A DNA stretch of 64,000 bases from Hymenopus coronatus (lineage: Eukaryota; Arthropoda; Insecta; Mantodea; Hymenopodidae). The position numbers were made by a program, and so were the translations under genes. Positions 58,667 through 64,000 of this stretch are shown here, piece after piece. Every line of letters starts with the position of its first letter. Within the stretch, counting starts at the first letter, position 1. The stretch is taken from contig CM060890.1 in NCBI GenBank assembly GCA_030762935.1, positions 64,978,765 through 65,042,764 on the forward strand, in the 5' to 3' direction. The notes below the pieces were generated by a model. It had not been told where the DNA came from. It did not search any database and worked only from the letters and a program-made list of their open reading frames with translations.

Positions 58667-59775
58667 ACTCAAATGACTTTCTCTAGCTGCTCAACAAACA
58701 ACCTTCTTACAAAAGATTCTTACTACACCATGCTAATGTAAATATTACCAGAATTCTCTTATTACTTAGTCTTTTACGTAAGTAGAAGAGGACTAAAGCA
58801 ATGCGCTATACTAAAGTGATAGTCAAATGTTTTAAGAGCTATCGTTCTGCGATTGTTATTGAAAATCGCTTCTTTGTTTGGCCAGAAGTAGAACAAAAGA
58901 AAAACAGACACTCCCTGTCTGAGAAAAGAATAAGTCATTTTCAGTTGAAACCAGTAATGAAGAATATCTCGGAAACGGTTACATCCACATAAATTGTGTG
59001 ATTTGATGAAATCTCCATTTTTTGTGCAGTAAGTTTTTGTCTATCTCTTACGGTTTAGTAGTTAAGCAAAATTCGACAAAATTCATACAGAATACAGAGG
59101 CCATTCCCAGAAAATTCAAGATATACATTTTATTTGGGATGTAAATATCTTTAATACAGGATTCTAATCAAAATCGTTAGAGCCATTTTTGAGAAAACCA
59201 AAAATTTTGAAATGGCGAGTTTGTGGTGAGGGATTTTCTTGGAAATCTTCGTGTCGCATCCTTGGAAGATACCAAACTTAAATACCAAGTTTGGTATTTA
59301 ATGGTCTATTCATTTTTGAGCTATGCTGTCCACAGACACACATGGACCTTTTTCTGAAAATGCTTTTTTCGTACTCAGTGGACCCAAAACATATATTTCC
59401 GGTGAAATCTCGACTTCGAGTGCAATACAATACCTTCTCTATCCGTTCTCCTCCGTGGTGTAATGGTTATCATGCTAACTTCATATGGTCAAGGTCGCTG
59501 GTTCAAACCCGGCGGAGGACGATGGATTTTTTCGGGGTGTAAAAATCCTTAGCATGGCTTCCTTCGGAAGGGAAGTAAAGCCGTTGGTCCCGTGTCCTAG
59601 ACTTACGGCACCTAAAAGAACCTCAAGCCTGATAGAGAGGCCTCTGAGCAAAATTAAGCGGTCTTTCACGCCCAGTTTAGAATGGGACGCTGAGAACCAC
59701 AGTAGTTAAATAAAGAGCGTCCATAAATAACACGCCATTTCCATTTCTATCCGTTATGCTAGAGAAAGTAAAAAG
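58666..59775 (+). repeat. Family H, full length, carrying a SINE
   Basis: From CACTCAAATGACTTTCTCTA through GTGTCGCATCCTTGGAAGAT and AATACCAAGTTTGGTATTTA to CCTTCTCTATCCG. SINE-A is inserted at 59448-59745 and the last bases TAGAGAAAGTAAAAAG follow it. Without the SINE the copy is about 0.8 kb. Confidence 0.93.
59448..59745 (+). mobile_element. SINE-A, full length, with 10-bp target duplication (reference copy)
   Basis: 298 bp flanked by perfect TCTATCCGTT (59438-59447 and 59746-59755). The head (59449-59520) folds like a tRNA: a perfect 7-bp acceptor stem TCCTCCG/CGGAGGA, D-arm region GTGTAATGGTTATCA, and T arm GCTGGTTCAAACCCGGC. It resembles tRNA-Val (GTGGTGTAGTGGTTATCAC...). The anticodon stem is degraded and the nominal anticodon is CAT. 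The A and B boxes would act as an internal Pol III promoter. Body: GACGATGGATTTTTTCGGG, CTTAGCATGGCTTCCTTCGG, TTTCACGCCCAG. The tail CCATAAATAACACGCC has no poly-A. It needs LINE machinery in trans. Confidence 0.95.
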
Positions 59776-59839
59776 AAGGAGAAAGAAAGATAGCACTTAG
59801 GTTTAATGCAGAAACTACAATCCAGCCTCTCGATTTCTG

Positions 59840-60600
59840 CTAACCTCAGAAAAAGCCTGTAATGAGCAGGGTCCGGATTCTGATGGAGAGTATTTCATTG
59901 CGTTCGTAAGAAATGGTGCCTAAGAGTTAATATAAGCAAAACAAAACTTATAATATTTAATTCTGCAAAAAGTTAAAAAAATTAAGAAATAGTATTGGCA
60001 AGGAAGAGAAATTGAGGTGATCAATAATTGATTTTCTGGGAGTACGATTAAGCAGTAAGGGTGTATGGAGTGAGCAAAAAAGAATGATATGGTTAAAGGT
60101 AAAATTGCACTAAAATCTATTGAAGCATGCTTAGACAAATTACCGGGAATGCAAATAAAATGGCTAGAGAGAGTTACACATTCATAGTGGTGTCAAAAAT
60201 ACTCTATAGGATGAAGATAAGAGGTTTGGAGAAAGCGGGCGCAAGTATGGATATGTTCTATAGAAATTTCTGCGAACAAATCCTGGCTTGCCAAGAGCTT
60301 CAAGAAATGGAGTGGCACCAGCAGAATTAGGAAGTTTTGGAACTAGAGGGGAAAGCTGTGAAAAGAATGCTTAAATATTAGGCGAGAATTAGAAAGCTAG
60401 ATGAACAGAATATTGTACATCAGTGTTTGGTACAGGAAAAGCTACATCAAAAAGATATATGGTTAAACACGATAAAGGAAATTGTGTTGAAAATTGGTTT
60501 TGGGGATATGTGGAAAGCTAGGGAATCATTACAAAGTAGAAAGAAATTAGATATTGAAAGACAAGAAAAAACAGCGAATGCAATCTGAAACATTTACTGC
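59840..60600 (+). pseudogene. Second decayed LINE ORF2 fragment
   Basis: Post-catalytic part of a reverse transcriptase protein: LRVNISKTKLIIFN (about 59910-59960), IDFLGVRLSSKG-like residues near 60030, then VSKILYRMKIRGLEKAGASM and FYRNFCEQILACQ (60185-60300), matching in order the AKMLYGIEVWGL block of the LINE at 54900-57600. Polymerase core and endonuclease are absent; stops are frequent. It is probably the same broad LINE group but a separate insertion. Confidence 0.72.
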
Positions 60601-61114
60601 CACGAAACTTACAAGTAATTGAAATCAACCCTAGGAAGGAAAATAAATATAGGTACTATTTCTTTCTTTCTGTTTTGCTGTTAAAAACGAAGTAAAACCA
60701 TTTTGCAATCTTGGGAAGGTACCAACTCTCTTTTATCGTGTTCATTGGCTCGGTGTAATGTTTTGTGCTCTCGCTTGTCACATCGGAGATAGAACTTCGA
60801 TTCCACGATGTACATTAACATGGTTATCTACTTTATTAATCATTAATGCGCTAAAAACATATGCATCTGCAAATTGATTGAGTACATAATTACACTTTTT
60901 ATTTCGAATGATTGCATTTAATAATTAGTTTTTTTAAAATATCCTCCATTGGAATGCATCCATTACGAACATTTTCATACATTAAAATACATTAAAAAGT
61001 TATTATTAAAAGTAAATAAAATGCTACGAGATTTTCACAGATTTATAAACCATACTGTCACACAACGTAACAGTAAAACCCCAAACCAGCGCTTATAAAA
61101 TACAAAGGCAATAC
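60601..61114. other. Gene-free stretch
   Basis: AT-rich, with no recognised feature. Confidence 0.4.
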
Positions 61115-61540
61115 TGTAATAAATGTCTTTATTGGCTCAACAATTAGTTACAAATAAAATCTTTAAGTCACCGCTGCAAAAAGTTTAGTCCATGTTTTAA
61201 CATGAGACAGTTTACAGCCGTACGCCTTCCATGGTTCGCGCACCACTGAGGGCCAACACTCAAGTCACTCGCGAGTCAGTACAATTCACGACACAACGCC
61301 GCATTACACTCCTTCCTTCTTTTATGACTAGAAAATAACGCAATGACTTTCTGGAAACTTGTCGAAGGTACTAGAAACAGAAGCTTGAAGAACAAATGAG
61401 AGTGGCATTTCCAAGGTTCCTGTTATATCATCTTTCGCATTATTTACGCATCCCAGCTGTGATGACTCACACTCCAACTCCCGCCGCATACTACAGGGAA
61501 CATTAAGAGGCCGCACACACGGAAGGCATTTGTCATAACA
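61115..61540 (-). mobile_element. Solo LTR of the Gypsy-like family
   Basis: Minus strand from TGTTATGACAAATGCC to CCAATAAAGACATTTATTACA. Shares with the LTR at 26188-26571 the end CAATAAAGACA, the blocks TCGTGAATTGTACTGAC (versus TGTGAATTTTATAGTCG) and GTTATTTTCTAGTC, and the CCGTGTGTGCGG/CCGTCCGTGTGC start. No primer-binding site or polypurine tract adjoins it and no clear target duplication remains. Confidence 0.8.
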
Positions 61541-61795
61541 TTCACAAATGTAATAAAACGACTAATGGATGTGAATGTGAATTTAATAATAGGAGAGTAA
61601 GTAAGGATGCTAAATAAATCTAAATTTCTAAGTAAATATATATGCTCGTAATCTGTTTGAAGTGGTTAGAAATCTAAATGTGTATAAATCAGTCCTAATG
61701 GGGAGTATGTTAAAAATGTACCATTTTTGCAACCGTTTCCCAAAATGTTTGCTCAGTAACAGAATGTAAGACAAAATCTTGCGGATGCATACGAA

Positions 61796-61838
<43 letters not shown>

Positions 61839-62170
61839 CGCATATATACATATAAATGTACATTTGTATTTTCTTCTTAAATACAGAGCAAAGTAATATA
61901 ATTCAGGTTATTAAAATGTAAATGGCTAATGAACTACCTATTTGATCTATTTCCAAAGTTTGACCATATTTTTCTGAAGCATTCAACTTTTCTTTCCAAC
62001 TGCGGATCATCCGAGACGACAAATAAAATATGAAATAACTGAGATTACTTCAACTGATACGTCCTTTACGTTTGCTTTGCAGATAATAAAAAACTCCTCC
62101 GAAACATTTTCGGACTATGACAGAAAATACAGTGTGGTTAAGAGTAGCAATCATAACATAAAAAAAAAAA
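61541..62170. other. Gene-free stretch
   Basis: Contains one compound microsatellite (61797-61848) and an A-run just before the next H copy. No coding frame supported. Confidence 0.4.
61797..61848. repeat. (TG)n(CG)n(AT)n compound microsatellite
   Basis: About sixteen TG units, then CGCGCGCGCG, then ATATATAC. Not inside a recognisable H copy. Confidence 0.95.
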
Positions 62171-63020
62171 TCTGATGTGTTCCATTCACATAACTTTTTC
62201 TACATCTCTGCAACAAATTATTGTTAAAAAGCTTATGCTTCTATTTACTTCACGCTAATTGAGAAAAAATTAGCAGAAATAGTCTTATTAATTGCTTCCT
62301 TGTAAGTAGAAGGGAAATACGGGAGTCCATAGGTTAAAGTGATAGTCAAAAGCTAGTTACTATGTGACCGAAGTTCCTTTGTTTGTATGGACAGGAGTTG
62401 ACAAATTCCTGTATGAGAAAAGTATGTTTTTAAAACTGAAACCAATAACAAGGAATATCTAAAAAACGATCAATTCCACGAAATGAAAGTATATTACATA
62501 AATTGTGTATTTTAACGTGCTCTACATTTTTGTGTGGTAAGTTTTTGTCCATCTCTTACGGTTTAGCAGTTATGTAAAATTCCATAAAATTCATCCAGAA
62601 TAAAGTAGCCTTCAGAGGTTCTTCCCAGAAAATTCAAGATATACATTTTACTTGAAAGGTAAATATATTTAATATACCATATTTTAATGAAAATCGTTAG
62701 AGCCATTTTTTAGAAAATCAAAATTTTCGAAAAAATTTCCATGTAAAGGATAGTTGGGGGTGGGGGATTTTCTTGAAAATATTCGTGTCGCATCCTTGGA
62801 AGATTACAAAGCTAAATACCAAGTTTGGTTTTCAACGGACTTTTCGTTTTTGAGCTATGCTGCCCAGAGACACACAGGCAGACACACACTAAAAATGTTT
62901 TTTTTGGATTAAAGGGGTCTCAGAACATGTATTACCGGTGAAATTTCGGTATCGAATTTTTAGGTGCATTACAATACCTTCTTTGTACACTATGTATACA
63001 GTACGTGTAGAGAAAGTAAG
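62171..63020 (+). repeat. Family H, near full length (reference copy)
   Basis: 850 bp from TCTGATGTGTTCCATTCACA to TACGTGTAGAGAAAGTAAG. Ends carry the subterminal inverted repeat ACTTTTTCTACAT / GTGTAGAGAAAGT. ATGTGTTCCATTCACAT near the start can form a 5-bp stem, and TACACTATGTATACAGTACGTGTA near the end a short hairpin. Block order: GTGATAGTCAAAAGC, AACCAATAACAAGGAATATC, TTTTTGTCCATCTCTTACGG, CCCAGAAAATTCAAGATATA, AAATCGTTAGAGCC, CATGTAAAGGATAGTTGGGG, GTCGCATCCTTGGAAG, TTTTCGTTTTTGAGCTATGC, ACCGGTGAAATTTCGGTATC. No coding potential. Confidence 0.94.
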
Positions 63021-64000
63021 AAATATTTCCTGGACTTGTTCGAGATTCATATGACTCGATAGCATATATTAAACAAGAAAACTGTTCCTGAAAGTGTTGC
63101 GTGGCCATTACTAACACACTAATGTTGAGTGCAATATGCATTTCTGGTATTGTCACTTATCGTCCTGGATGGAGCAGATGGATGAGCGTTGGCATACCAT
63201 GCCGCGTCAGGTCGATAGCAATAAAGTGTAGGAATCTCATGTCAATAGATTTATTGGCAGGGGAAAAAACGCTTGGGACTAAAACTCTATTATACCAGCT
63301 ACATTGATATAATCCACACAGCTGCTAGTGTCGTTAAATAAACAACATATTGTCAATATCAAAAATGATTATTTAAAATAACTGTAGAAATAAGAGTGAA
63401 ATAATGGGGCCGATTAAAGAAATGTTCATACTTTTTGCTCAGGACTCAGGCAAATTAACTTTGGCGAGCGCTTGAATATGCAGTGTATTTGTGAAACAAA
63501 ATTAAACTGAAACTTGCCTACATCTATTCTGACACTTCAATGTTCAGAGGTAATCACTGTTATCGCGGGAAACACTGATTACCTAAGCAGTTACATTTCG
63601 TAAACTTGAAATAGGGAGAAAACAATCAACTGGGGCGGTTAAAGTGAAGCTTTATGACAGGCACTCCTTTACAAGCTTATTACAGTGAAAAAATATGGTA
63701 CAAAAAAGTAAATTTCTGCAGTAAAAAAGCAGATGAGATTCTCAAAGCAATGGGAGAAAGGAAAGCTACCTAATTAATTCGTTAGAATCGTTTAAATCCT
63801 CTCCCGAAAAGAGTAAAATCTCAAACAATCCCCCCCCCCCCCAACAACTGTCTAAGTAACCAGTCCTTCCTGTTTCTGTTTTTCAACAGGTTTTTGCACA
63901 ACTCAGTACAACAAATACAAAGCAAGTAACAAATCTTTCTATGGATATACATACACACATAGAGCAGAAAAAAAAGAAGAAGGAAGAACATCTAAATATA
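63021..64000. other. Gene-free stretch
   Basis: No recognised repeat or coding frame; a C-run lies at 63830-63842. The window ends in ordinary AT-rich DNA. Confidence 0.4.

Noticed and set aside
59449..59520. A functional tRNA gene
   Set aside because: The acceptor and T stems pair, but the anticodon stem does not, and the sequence continues into a SINE body that recurs elsewhere with the same head.
1..64000. CRISPR array, prophage or bacterial operon
   Set aside because: No regularly spaced short repeats, no bacterial gene density or ribosome-binding pattern; composition and elements are those of an insect nuclear genome.

Overview
The window reads as gene-poor, AT-rich nuclear DNA of an insect with a large genome. 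The evidence is insect-type mariner and Tc1 transposases, many tRNA-derived SINEs, non-LTR retrotransposon fragments, a Ty3/Gypsy-like element, abundant microsatellites and a short TTAGG-type tract. I cannot name the species; a polyneopteran such as a cockroach, termite or stick insect would fit but is a guess. I found no convincing host protein-coding gene, no canonical tRNA or rRNA gene and no CRISPR array. The only intact coding region is a mariner transposase (17153-18226).

The dominant component is one unclassified interspersed repeat, called family H here. It is about 0.85-0.9 kb, non-coding and AT-rich, with roughly two dozen full or partial copies on both strands, about a quarter of the window by rough sums. 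Its + orientation runs from TCTGATGTGTTCC to GTAGAGAAAGTAAAA. It has subterminal inverted repeats (ACTTTCTCTAC / GTAGAGAAAGT), hairpins near both ends and a (CA/GT)n tract at a fixed internal position. Copies insert into A/T runs and repeatedly into each other without an evident target duplication. This resembles Helentron-derived INE-1/DINE-1 type elements, by structure only.

Layout: 1-3084 mostly featureless with an old family H piece; 3087-4597 broken Tc1-like element with IR/DR ends; 4785-8500 a SINE, a degraded H copy and tRNA-like repeats; 8508-9420 internally deleted mariner-like element with long inverted ends; 9588-16438 SINEs, H copies and simple repeats; 16991-18325 intact mariner; 20825-22320 one H copy inside another; 23500-26571 a truncated Gypsy-like element (5' LTR, primer-binding site, gag, zinc knuckle, protease) whose gag is interrupted by an 874-bp fold-back DNA element; 27.2-44.6 kb H copies, LINE fragments and SINEs; 45.3-50.2 kb a SINE, a LINE tail, an identical 218-bp tandem duplication and an H copy; 50.8-54.9 kb dense H copies including a third nest; 54.9-60.6 kb two decayed LINE fragments around an H copy that carries a SINE with a 10-bp target duplication; 61115-61540 a solo LTR of the Gypsy-like family; 62171-63020 a near full-length H copy.

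The elements do not form a pathway. Their nesting gives a relative history: Gypsy-like element before the fold-back element, older H copies before younger H copies, H copies before some SINEs. The intact mariner and the 218-bp duplication look youngest.
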